Source: Maridesulfovibrio salexigens DSM 2638 (GTDB taxonomy: Bacteria > Desulfobacterota > Desulfovibrionia > Desulfovibrionales > Desulfovibrionaceae). Taken from it: a stretch of 64,000 nucleotides of DNA. The position numbers and the translations under genes were made by a program. The stretch spans positions 1,927,501 to 1,991,500 of the forward strand of contig NC_012881.1 of the NCBI RefSeq assembly GCF_000023445.1, written 5' to 3'. The first letter of the stretch is position 1. Every line of letters starts with the position of its first letter. Below the pieces are notes generated by a model. It had not been told where the DNA came from. It searched no databases and worked only from the letters and a program-made list of their open reading frames with translations. This document shows positions 56,634 to 64,000 of the stretch, in pieces.

Positions 56634-56870
56634 GTGTTCCTCCTTTTGGCCTTACTTTAATCTCTCTTTATGTCGCTTTTGTGTCAAGATGTATGTGGAA
56701 AAAACAGCTTTAAATGCCAATTCATGCCATTCAGGTTGACTTGGCCGCTAAAATCTGATTTTCAACTGCAAACAATGAATTAATCCGGCTGTGTTATTTG
56801 TTCGGGAATTCATCGTTAAAAATAATTTTTCAGGCCATGCCGTGATCGGTTTTCGGCTGACGGGGGATAA

Positions 56871-57515
56871 GTGCGTATAGACCCAAAGCGCTCCAGATTG
56901 AAAATGGTGGAAGAGCAGATTGCAGCCCGCGGTGTTGCGGATAAGAATGTGCTTGATGCCATGCGTAGAGTTCCGAGACACATGTTTGTACAGGACGCCC
57001 TTGCTTCACGTGCCTATTCTGACAGTGCCCTGCCCATTGGAGAAGGGCAGACTATATCCCAGCCCTATATTGTAGCTGTTATGTCCGAGTTGCTGCAGAT
57101 TGAGTCGGGGCATAAGGTTCTGGAGATCGGAACCGGGTCCGGGTATCAGGCTGCCGTGCTTGCAGAAATGGGAGCCGATGTATTTTCCGTGGAGAGGATT
57201 CGCAAGCTCTTTATTTCCGCTCGCAAACTTCTTTTCGATATGAGATATTTCAACATTCAGCTGAAGTTGGATGACGGGACAATGGGCTGGCCGGAAAACG
57301 CTCCATACGACCGTATAATTGTCACTGCCGGTGGTCCTGAAATACCGCAATATCTCATAGACCAACTGGCTGATCCGGGGATACTGGTGATTCCCGTTGG
57401 CGGACAGAGGCGGGTGCAACGGCTTATGCTGGTGACTAAAACGGACGGAAAAATTGAAACCACCGACATGGGCGGCTGTGCCTTTGTTGATCTTGTGGGT
57501 AAACAGGGCTGGTAG
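56871..57515 (+). CDS. pcm: Protein-L-isoaspartate O-methyltransferase
   Basis: This 214-residue SAM enzyme repairs isoaspartyl residues in aged proteins. Motifs: [25 protein letters not shown] and [19 protein letters not shown] (SAM motif I, near residue 86). It starts at a GTG with GGGGGAT just upstream. Six bases separate it from the DUF368 gene, so they are probably cotranscribed. Confidence 0.94.
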   Translation: MRIDPKRSRLKMVEEQIAARGVADKNVLDAMRRVPRHMFVQDALASRAYSDSALPIGEGQTISQPYIVAVMSELLQIESGHKVLEIGTGSGYQAAVLAEMGADVFSVERIRKLFISARKLLFDMRYFNIQLKLDDGTMGWPENAPYDRIIVTAGGPEIPQYLIDQLADPGILVIPVGGQRRVQRLMLVTKTDGKIETTDMGGCAFVDLVGKQGW

Positions 57516-57521
57516 GTCATA

Positions 57522-58481
57522 ATGAATTTTATCCAAGCATGGAAGAATGGCCCGGGGCCGGAATCTATTCGTGATTACCTTGTACTTATTCTAAAAGGAA
57601 TTTGTATGGGCGTAGCTGATATCATTCCCGGTGTTTCCGGTGGAACTATGGCTTTCATCACTGGAATTTACGATAATCTTATTGATTCCATCCGTTCTTT
57701 TAACGGAAAGTTTATTAAGAGCCTCTTGAAATTTGATCTGACAGGGGCTGTTGCTGAGGCGCATCTTAGATTTTTGATCCCTCTCCTGTTTGGTATTGTC
57801 GTGGCTATGGTTTCCATGGCCCGAGTTATTCATACTTTACTTGGCACGCATCCGGTACAGGTCTGGTCTTTATTTTTCGGCCTTATTGCTGCGTCCATTC
57901 TGGTTGTTGGCAGAAGGGTCGGGGAATTCTCAACTAAGAATGTGCTCTCCGGTGTTGTCGGTGCTGTTTTCAGTTATTTCCTGGTGGGGCTGATTCCTGT
58001 AACCACTCCTGACACTCTCTGGTTTGTTTTTCTCTGCGCTTCCATTTCCATTTGTGCCATGATCCTGCCCGGCATCAGCGGAGCGTTTATCCTTTTGCTG
58101 TTGGGTAAATACGAATTTATCACCGGAGCCATCCGCAATCCCGCAACCCTTGATAACGGGGCCATTTTGATGGCTTTTGTCTGCGGCTGTGCTTTCGGTA
58201 TTTCTCTTTTCTCCCGTGTCCTGCACTTTCTGCTGGAAAAACATCATGCTTTGACTGTGAGTCTCTTGACCGGCTTTATGGCCGGGGCCATGCGTAAGAT
58301 ATGGCCTTGGAAAGAGGTTCTCGATTCTGTGGTGATTCGGGGTAAAACTCATGTCCTGAGCGAGGCTAACGTTTTGCCTCCTGCTTATGACGGGGAATTT
58401 GCGAGTGCCGTGCTGCTGATGGTTGCCGGATTCGCAGCAGTGATTATCTTGGAATGGGTATCTTCAGCCAAGGACAGCTGA
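57522..58481 (+). CDS. DUF368 family membrane protein (polyprenyl-phosphate transporter)
   Basis: This 319-residue protein has eight to nine membrane helices and the family hallmark GVADIIPGVSGGTMAFITGIY near the N-terminus, split into two GVSGG/GISG repeats (a second copy ILPGISGAFILLLLGKYE near residue 185). DUF368 (PopT) proteins recycle undecaprenyl phosphate across the membrane for wall and glycan synthesis. The internal repeat suggests an inverted-topology transporter. Confidence 0.9.
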   Translation: MNFIQAWKNGPGPESIRDYLVLILKGICMGVADIIPGVSGGTMAFITGIYDNLIDSIRSFNGKFIKSLLKFDLTGAVAEAHLRFLIPLLFGIVVAMVSMARVIHTLLGTHPVQVWSLFFGLIAASILVVGRRVGEFSTKNVLSGVVGAVFSYFLVGLIPVTTPDTLWFVFLCASISICAMILPGISGAFILLLLGKYEFITGAIRNPATLDNGAILMAFVCGCAFGISLFSRVLHFLLEKHHALTVSLLTGFMAGAMRKIWPWKEVLDSVVIRGKTHVLSEANVLPPAYDGEFASAVLLMVAGFAAVIILEWVSSAKDS

Positions 58482-58535
58482 AGTTGACCGGGGATAGGGT
58501 TCCCCGAGTTTTTAATATACAACAAAGGCATAGAT

Positions 58536-59432
58536 ATGAGTTCATCATGTAGTTCCTGTTCTTCTGCTCCGCAGAAGGGCGGCGACAAGAAAGCGAGTGC
58601 TGCGCATGCTCTGCAGAATGAGTTGATTTCGTCAACTTTGCAGAAAATCAAATACAAAATTTTTGTAATGAGCGGCAAAGGCGGTGTTGGTAAAAGTTCT
58701 GTAGCTGTTAACATCGCTGCAGCCCTTGCTGACAAGGGTTTTAAGGTCGGTATCCTTGATGTTGACATCCACGGTCCCAGTGTTCCGCACCTGCTTGGTA
58801 TTACCGGGCAGCTGGATGTTGAGCGCGGAAACCTCGTTGTTCCCAAAAAGGTAAACGACAACCTGCACGTTGTTTCCATGGAATCTTTGCTCAAGGACCC
58901 TGATCAGGCTGTCCTCTGGCGTGGTCCCATGAAGACTTCCGCTATCAGGCAGTTCATCTCCGACGTACAGTGGGGCGAGCTTGACTTCCTCGTAGTTGAT
59001 TCCCCTCCGGGTACCGGCGATGAGCCCATGACTGTGCTTAAAACCATCCCCGAATCCCTTGCTGTGGTTGTTACCACTCCTCAGGAAGTTTCCCTTGCTG
59101 ACGTAAGAAAGGCTATAAACTTCCTGCAGTACGCGAAAGCCAACATTATGGGTGTGGTCGAAAACATGAGCGGACTTGTTTGTCCTCATTGCCATGAAAA
59201 TATTGATCTCTTCAAGAAGGGCGGCGGTGAAGAGCTGGCTGCAAAATACGGCCTGCCTTTCCTCGGCGCAGTTCCTCTTGATCCTACTACTGTTGTAGCT
59301 GGAGATCTCGGCAAACCTGTTGTTCTTCTTGAGGAAGATTCCCCGGCCAAGCTTGCTTTCCGCAAAGTGGCTGACGAGATTGCTGAAGCTGCTGAAAGCA
59401 GTTTTGAGGTTGCTTCCAGCACTCATACCTAA
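58536..59432 (+). CDS. mrp: Mrp/NBP35-type iron-sulfur carrier ATPase
   Basis: This 298-residue P-loop protein carries the deviant Walker A motif VMSGKGGVGKSS (about residues 44-55), VDIHGPSVPHLLG, VVDSPPGTGDE and a C-x2-C motif (LVCPHCHE, near residue 215) that bridges a 4Fe-4S cluster in the dimer. The N-terminus has a cysteine-rich start (SSSCSSCSS), as in NBP35-like forms. It delivers clusters to apo-proteins and complements the SUF system at 53540. Confidence 0.93.
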   Translation: MSSSCSSCSSAPQKGGDKKASAAHALQNELISSTLQKIKYKIFVMSGKGGVGKSSVAVNIAAALADKGFKVGILDVDIHGPSVPHLLGITGQLDVERGNLVVPKKVNDNLHVVSMESLLKDPDQAVLWRGPMKTSAIRQFISDVQWGELDFLVVDSPPGTGDEPMTVLKTIPESLAVVVTTPQEVSLADVRKAINFLQYAKANIMGVVENMSGLVCPHCHENIDLFKKGGGEELAAKYGLPFLGAVPLDPTTVVAGDLGKPVVLLEEDSPAKLAFRKVADEIAEAAESSFEVASSTHT

Positions 59433-59608
59433 GAAAAACGCCTTTTTTTGGGCGTATTCTCATTGCCGGGTTGACATACGGTCATCCTCGGCACAGAATC
59501 ATTCAGTTCATGCAGGGGGCCGCTTTGCGGCTCCCTGTATTATACAAAGGCTTGCTGGCTTCAGGGCAATTGCTCTGACTAAATGAATTTCACGACCCGG
59601 GACTCCTT

Positions 59609-60154
59609 ATGTTCAACCTTGCCAATTCCCTGACTCTTGGACGCATTCTTGCTGTACCTTTAATTGTAGTTCTTCTTTACTATCCGAACAAATTGACCAT
59701 GTTTTTAGCGGCCTTTGTCTTTTTTCTGGCATCGCTGACCGACTTTTTTGACGGGTACATTGCCCGCCGCAGCAATCAGGTTACCAACCTCGGTAAATTT
59801 CTTGATCCGCTTGCGGACAAGCTGCTTATCTGTTCCACCCTGGTCATGCTCAGCTATATGGGGTATGTAAGCGGTTGGATTACTGTTGTTATTATCTGCC
59901 GTGAACTTGCAGTTACCGGACTCCGCGCCATTGCAGTGGATATGGGACTTGTTCTTGCTGCAGACAAGTTCGGAAAACTTAAGACTGTTGTTCAGAGCTT
60001 TGCGCTCGGTCCCTTGCTCCTGCATTTCCCTTATTTCGGCATTGATATGCATCAGCTGGGAATGTGGATTCTCTACGTGGCTGTCTTCCTGACTGTTTTT
60101 TCCGGCGCTAATTATATGTACAATTTGCACAAAGTCTGGTTAACTAGCGAATAA
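59609..60154 (+). CDS. pgsA: CDP-diacylglycerol-glycerol-3-phosphate 3-phosphatidyltransferase
   Basis: This 181-residue membrane enzyme makes phosphatidylglycerol phosphate. It shows the CDP-alcohol phosphotransferase signature D-G-x2-A-R-x8-G-x3-D-x3-D in DGYIARRSNQ and NLGKFLDPLADK (about residues 46-70), and four to five hydrophobic helices. Full length for the family. It is followed by small helical genes. Confidence 0.93.
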   Translation: MFNLANSLTLGRILAVPLIVVLLYYPNKLTMFLAAFVFFLASLTDFFDGYIARRSNQVTNLGKFLDPLADKLLICSTLVMLSYMGYVSGWITVVIICRELAVTGLRAIAVDMGLVLAADKFGKLKTVVQSFALGPLLLHFPYFGIDMHQLGMWILYVAVFLTVFSGANYMYNLHKVWLTSE

Positions 60155-60193
60155 TTAAAAAATATTAGAAAAACGTCACAGACAGGACTATCA

Positions 60194-60472
60194 ATGAACG
60201 GCAATGACCGACATAATCTTGTTCTAAGACTCAATAATTGTCTTGAAACAATTCTTGAGATGGAGCAGGAACTCGAAAAACTTGACTTGAACAACAGGTT
60301 TATTGAAGAACTTGAAGTTCTTAAAGGGTTTATGAGTAAAATGGAAAAAATCATGGTGAGCGAAGCCGAAGTTGAACGGATTGAGTCCGCCACCGATAAT
60401 TTCCTGCATGAACTCCGGGTTCCGCTGGGACAGGTTGAGTCTCCTAGAAAAATATTTACCCGGCTTCAGTAG
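60194..60472 (+). CDS. Hypothetical small coiled-coil protein (92 aa)
   Basis: A charged, mostly helical protein with leucine/isoleucine heptads (LNNCLETILEMEQELEKLDL, then LKGFMSKMEKIM) and no recognised domain. It lies between pgsA and the FtsB-like gene with short gaps (39 and 11 bases), so it may be part of the same operon. Function unknown. Confidence 0.65.
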   Translation: MNGNDRHNLVLRLNNCLETILEMEQELEKLDLNNRFIEELEVLKGFMSKMEKIMVSEAEVERIESATDNFLHELRVPLGQVESPRKIFTRLQ

Positions 60473-60483
60473 GGGCTTAATTA

Positions 60484-60810
60484 ATGCTGCGACGTAGAGT
60501 CTTGCTTGGTTTGCTGGTTGTTATTAATCTCGTGCTGCTAATACGGCTCGGGATGAGCGAGCAGGGATTTTTCGGTTATCTTGAGCTTGATGATAAAGTT
60601 CAGGATCTTGAACGGAAAATTGAAGCTGCTGATAACCGGACTCTTGAGCTAAGCAGGGAGATCAGACGACTTAAGACTGATCGGGACTATCAGGAGAAAA
60701 TCATCCGCAGCAGGATGAATTATGTTAAGGAAAATGAAGTGTTATATATCTTCCCCAAATCCGGGGAACTAAAGACTCAGGGAGCAGGTGCAGATGCAAA
60801 GCAAGATTGA
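60484..60810 (+). CDS. FtsB/DivIC-like septum formation initiator
   Basis: This 108-residue protein has one N-terminal membrane helix (about residues 5-24), a leucine-zipper-like coiled coil (LDDKVQDLERKIEAADNRTL, about 35-70) and a short distal region, VKENEVLYIFPK, typical of FtsB/DivIC family proteins. These connect FtsL and FtsQ in division. It overlaps the start of the TPR gene downstream. Confidence 0.85.
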   Translation: MLRRRVLLGLLVVINLVLLIRLGMSEQGFFGYLELDDKVQDLERKIEAADNRTLELSREIRRLKTDRDYQEKIIRSRMNYVKENEVLYIFPKSGELKTQGAGADAKQD

Positions 60811-61669
60811 GTGGTATCAGGAAGTTCTGGCTCTGGAGCCCAGCTCGAAAGTGTTTTTCCCTTTGGCGCGTCTTTATGTTGAAATGGGCAATCTTGAAAA
60901 AGCTGTAACCACTCTCAGGATGGGACTTGATAGGCATCCTGACTACTTGGAAGCCCGCCTGTTGCTGGTTGAAACCCTTGCTAAACTTGACCGGGATTCC
61001 GAAGCAAAGGCAGCTGTCGCTCCCCTGACCAGACTTTTTTCTTCTTACCCCTCATTCTGGAAAATGTGGGGTGCTTCTGTTTCTGAGGGTAATGATGATG
61101 TTGCCGGCGCTATGGCCTTTCTTTTTTCTGCTCTTCATGGCTCGCCAATGTCATGGTCAGACGTTATGGCTGAAGGCATCAAGCAACTGACCGGAGCCTC
61201 CATTAGCGAACGGGGTCTGAAATCCGAGCCTGCTGTCTCTAAAGATAAATATGAAGCTCCTGGTGATTTTGCCCGTCCCGATCCGGAGGAAAGCGCACTG
61301 CTGGTTGATGAAATTTCCGAAGCCGCTGCTCTTGTTGATTTTGATGGAGATTCCGGCGAAGACTTAACCAATCCTGTGGTTTTGGACAATCTCAAGACCA
61401 AGACTATGGCAGAAGTTCTTGCTTCCCAAGGTGATCTTGAGGGGGCTTTAGAGATTTATCGCGATCTGCTTTGCAAAGCATCGGACGAGGATAAAGAGGA
61501 ATTAATGTCTTTTATGGCAGATATTTCAAGCCGTATCAGCCAGACTCCTATGGAAGATGTCGCTGGTGATGATGCAAGCAAAGACCCTTATTTCAAACAC
61601 GCTAAAAGTAAATTGATGAGCACTCTTGAACTTCTCGCTGAGCGGCTTGAAGCAAGAGCTTCCAGATAA
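60794..61669 (+). CDS. TPR-repeat protein
   Basis: This ~291-residue protein begins with TPR-type helix pairs (IEWYQEVLALEPSSKVFFPLARLYVEMG, split by small gaps; then AVTTLRMGLDRHPDYLEARLLL). A less conserved acidic region (about 140-200) follows, then another repeat (AEVLASQGDLEGALEIYRDLL). I used ATG 60794; a GTG six bases upstream with GGGAG before it is also possible. It overlaps the FtsB-like gene. It may be a scaffold; partner unknown. Confidence 0.8.
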   Translation: MQSKIEWYQEVLALEPSSKVFFPLARLYVEMGNLEKAVTTLRMGLDRHPDYLEARLLLVETLAKLDRDSEAKAAVAPLTRLFSSYPSFWKMWGASVSEGNDDVAGAMAFLFSALHGSPMSWSDVMAEGIKQLTGASISERGLKSEPAVSKDKYEAPGDFARPDPEESALLVDEISEAAALVDFDGDSGEDLTNPVVLDNLKTKTMAEVLASQGDLEGALEIYRDLLCKASDEDKEELMSFMADISSRISQTPMEDVAGDDASKDPYFKHAKSKLMSTLELLAERLEARASR

Positions 61670-61762
61670 GAATTACTCTGATTTTCGGTCTTATTTAAAG
61701 ATATAACTTAATAATATACAGAAGGATTCGTGCTGACTATGCACGGAATCCGGGTATGAGAT

Positions 61763-62563
61763 ATGGAATTTAAAAATTCTGTGCGTTCTGTCGCACTTTT
61801 TGTTTTTCTGGCGGTTATGCTGTGTGCAAGTGGTTGTGAATATGGCAGTAAAGTCTGGCATGATGCACAGCGGACAGTGGACCCCAACCCTGAAATCAAT
61901 CTCGAACACGGTGGGATTGAAAATCCTGACGACAATAAGCTGGCTCTTCTTTTCACTCCGGTTGATGCGAAGATTCTTTCCCTTTGTGAGATTCTTTCCA
62001 CAGTTGATTATCATCCCGATGAAAACTGGTTTAAGCTTCTTTTCATGCGCTTTCCGTGGATCAGTGGCGTATTGACCGTTGATGACGAGGCCAGCATTCT
62101 TGTTAAGTTGCCTGAGGCTGAGATCAAACCGTTTAAGCCCGGTCCGCTCATTGAGTACGAAGGTGATTGGAATGAGATCAACCTGAAGTCTTTTGTCAGC
62201 TATTCCGAGTTTGGTCCTGAAATGTATCTGGCAACACCTTTCTTTAAGGATGCTGAATTTAAAGGACTTGTAGTAGTTCATTTTGATCCCCGGATTCTTT
62301 TAAATTTTTGTCCGGACCCGACTAAGTTGATAATTATGCAGCCTGATGGCGGCGGTGTCTGGACCGGAGCAGAGGATCTGGACAAAGAAGCTCTTCTCAA
62401 AATAGATTGGGATGAACTACTTGATCATCAGGTCAGGGGTGTGGTTTCGGTAGCCGGGGTAAGATATGTCTGGCTGGCGCGCTATGTAGGCGACACCCAG
62501 ATAGTCTATCTGACTAAAGCCGTATCTAAAGAAGATGAGGATGATGGCATACTCTTTTTCTAA
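61763..62563 (+). CDS. Hypothetical lipoprotein (266 aa)
   Basis: The N-terminus has a signal sequence ending in a lipobox LCASGC (cysteine near residue 25), so the protein should be lipid-anchored. The mature part is beta-rich and acidic, with PWISGVLTVDDEASILVKLP and LATPFFKDAEFKGLVVVHFD, reminiscent of single Cache-like ligand-binding domains in topology, but I cannot confirm this. It lies between the TPR gene and fbp. Function unknown. Confidence 0.7.
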   Translation: MEFKNSVRSVALFVFLAVMLCASGCEYGSKVWHDAQRTVDPNPEINLEHGGIENPDDNKLALLFTPVDAKILSLCEILSTVDYHPDENWFKLLFMRFPWISGVLTVDDEASILVKLPEAEIKPFKPGPLIEYEGDWNEINLKSFVSYSEFGPEMYLATPFFKDAEFKGLVVVHFDPRILLNFCPDPTKLIIMQPDGGGVWTGAEDLDKEALLKIDWDELLDHQVRGVVSVAGVRYVWLARYVGDTQIVYLTKAVSKEDEDDGILFF

Positions 62564-62650
62564 AATTTATAGGTCTTATCTGAAAAATCTGGTATTAAAG
62601 CTTAATTCTTTCTGAAAATCGCGCAGCAGGGACATTCCGAAGGAGGATAA

Positions 62651-63667
62651 ATGACCCAGCAGATTACTGTTACTGAACACCTGTTACTGCACCAGAAACA
62701 AATTCCCGGAGCTACCGGGCAGTTTACTCATCTTTTTAACGAACTTGTCCTTTCGGCGAAAATTATTTCCAGGGAAGTAAACAAAGCCGGACTTGTAGAT
62801 GTTCTGGGTTTTACGGGTGAAGTCAATGTTCAGGGTGAGGAAGTAAAAAAGCTTGATGAATACGCTAACCGGATCCTGATTCATCGTATGGCTCGTTCCG
62901 GTGTACTCTGTGCTATGGCCTCGGAAGAGAATGCGGATATTATTGAAATCCCGCACGGCCTTCCGCAGGGAAACTATATTATTATTTTTGATCCCTTGGA
63001 TGGTTCCTCAAATATTGATGTTAACGTCAATATCGGAACGATATTTTCTATTTTCCGACGTAAGAGTAAGCTCGGCACCCCTGTTCAGTCCACTGATGTT
63101 CTTCAGGCGGGCTGTGAGCAGGTTGCGGCTGGCTATATTCTTTACGGCTCTTCTACCATGCTGGTTTTTACTACCGGGGATGGCGTTCACGGTTTTACTA
63201 TGGACCCCGGAGTTGGAGAATTTCTCCTCTCACACCCGAATATGAAGATTCCTGATACCGGTAATATCTATTCCGTTAACGAAGGTTACTGGCCGTATTG
63301 GTCCGAAGCCACCAAAAAGGTCGTCGGGCATTTTAAATCCAGAGATAATATTCATGGAAAACCCTACAGCCTGCGTTATATCGGTTCCCTTGTAGCTGAT
63401 TTTCATCGTAACTTGATTTACGGTGGTGTTTTTATGTATCCGGCCGATGATCGTGATCCCAAAAAGCCGCGCGGCAAGCTGCGTCTGCTCTGTGAGGCTT
63501 CTCCCATGGCAATGCTTATTGAGCAGGCCGGAGGGCGGGCCACTGACGGTACTCAGCGTATCCTTGATATTATTCCTGATGATCTGCATCAGCGTGTGCC
63601 TTTGTTTATCGGTTCAAGGCACGAAGTTGAGACCATCAGCAATATTTATAAGGAGAACGAGGGCTAA
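62651..63667 (+). CDS. fbp: Fructose-1,6-bisphosphatase class I
   Basis: This 338-residue gluconeogenic enzyme has the metal site [11 protein letters not shown] (about residues 113-123), preceded by ASEEN, and the C-terminal family signature [20 protein letters not shown]. It is full length. AAGGAGG five bases upstream gives a strong start. Its stop shares a base with the tsaD ATG (TAATG). Confidence 0.95.
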   Translation: MTQQITVTEHLLLHQKQIPGATGQFTHLFNELVLSAKIISREVNKAGLVDVLGFTGEVNVQGEEVKKLDEYANRILIHRMARSGVLCAMASEENADIIEIPHGLPQGNYIIIFDPLDGSSNIDVNVNIGTIFSIFRRKSKLGTPVQSTDVLQAGCEQVAAGYILYGSSTMLVFTTGDGVHGFTMDPGVGEFLLSHPNMKIPDTGNIYSVNEGYWPYWSEATKKVVGHFKSRDNIHGKPYSLRYIGSLVADFHRNLIYGGVFMYPADDRDPKKPRGKLRLLCEASPMAMLIEQAGGRATDGTQRILDIIPDDLHQRVPLFIGSRHEVETISNIYKENEG

Positions 63668-64000
63668 TGCTCTGTCTTGGTATTGAAAGTTCCTGTGATG
63701 AAACAGGTCTTGCCCTTGTCCGGGATGGAAAGTTGGTTGCTGAGAAGCTTGCATCACAAGTTGATGTGCATGCTGTCTTCGGAGGTGTGGTACCGGAAAT
63801 TGCATCCCGTGAACATCTGCGTGTTCTGCCTGTGCTACTTCGCGAATTGTTGAAGGAGCAAAGGCTGACTATTGATGACATTGATGTTGTTTCCGTTGCC
63901 AGAGGTCCGGGATTGCAGGGCTGTCTGCTGATGGGCTTAAGTTTTGCCAAAGGTCTGGTGCTTTCCTGTGGAGCAAAATTAGTAGGTGTAAACCACCTTT
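63667..64000 (+). CDS. tsaD: tRNA N6-threonylcarbamoyladenosine transferase (5' part)
   Basis: The first 111 codons are visible; the gene runs off the window. The protein begins [17 protein letters not shown] (ASKHA ATP-binding fold) and shows [18 protein letters not shown], with the first metal-binding His, then [11 protein letters not shown]. It makes t6A37 in tRNAs reading ANN codons, together with TsaB/E/C elsewhere. Confidence 0.95.
   Translation, partial: MLCLGIESSCDETGLALVRDGKLVAEKLASQVDVHAVFGGVVPEIASREHLRVLPVLLRELLKEQRLTIDDIDVVSVARGPGLQGCLLMGLSFAKGLVLSCGAKLVGVNHL

Noticed and set aside
59434-59458. Terminator after mrp
   Set aside because: ACGCC and GGCGT flank a run of seven T in the loop, and no T-run follows the stem, so this is not a standard terminator.

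Overview
The window looks like chromosomal DNA from a marine member of the Desulfovibrionales (Desulfovibrio / Maridesulfovibrio-like), with moderate GC and AT-rich intergenic DNA. This is an inference from gene content: a selenocysteine tRNA, a two-gene SUF system, a fused ThiD-ThiN protein, a bacteriohemerythrin, an HMBD-bearing copper/silver efflux adaptor, and the order ftsH-folP-cdaA-cdaR-glmM-galU. Almost everything is core metabolism or housekeeping. No transposase, integrase, phage gene or CRISPR array was seen.

Layout. 1-7808: a surface-glycan cluster with six sugar-transfer genes, a histidine phosphatase, a SAM methyltransferase and the start of a possible deacetylase. Several of these genes overlap by 1-4 bases and are probably translationally coupled. 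7849-10103: ilvB-ilvN behind a valine-rich leader peptide and a transcription attenuator. 10097-14643 (minus): a solitary substrate-binding protein, a divergent diadenylate-cyclase-domain protein and a YgiQ radical SAM protein. 14807-16464: thiDN and tRNA-Leu. 16489-18050: three small unknown genes, one visibly AT-rich. 18372-23646: PutP symporter, THUMP RNA methyltransferase, CheY-like regulator and chemoreceptor. 24029-29642: phoH-ybeY, then argF-argG-argH. 29660-40947: hemerythrin, a CusCBA-type efflux operon (minus) and, divergently, a PP2C/SpoIIE phosphatase followed by a Met/His-rich secreted protein.

41083-41213 holds tRNA-Sec and its terminator (minus). 41410-51406 is a long plus-strand run: ftsH, folP, cdaA, cdaR, glmM, galU, an exported unknown protein and priA. 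It links membrane proteolysis, folate and c-di-AMP synthesis, UDP-sugar precursor supply and replication restart. 51491-53257 (minus) holds an unusual fusion of a TagA/CpsF-like domain with STAS, and an Smr protein. 53540-55549 is sufC-sufB. 55647-64000 holds a YdjM-like membrane protein, a CBS pair, pcm, a DUF368 lipid-carrier transporter, an Mrp ATPase, pgsA, small division-related genes, a TPR protein, a lipoprotein, fbp and the 5' part of tsaD.

The most interesting signals are: (i) the ilv leader peptide with a matching antiterminator; (ii) a second, motif-degenerate DAC-domain protein in a genome that also has canonical CdaA; (iii) the TagA-like/STAS fusion; (iv) a dispersed intergenic element with a constant CTCCGGCGGC core next to hairpins of different sequence; and (v) the Met-rich secreted protein beside a phosphatase and the copper-efflux operon. 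All homology calls come from reading motifs by eye; no database search was run.
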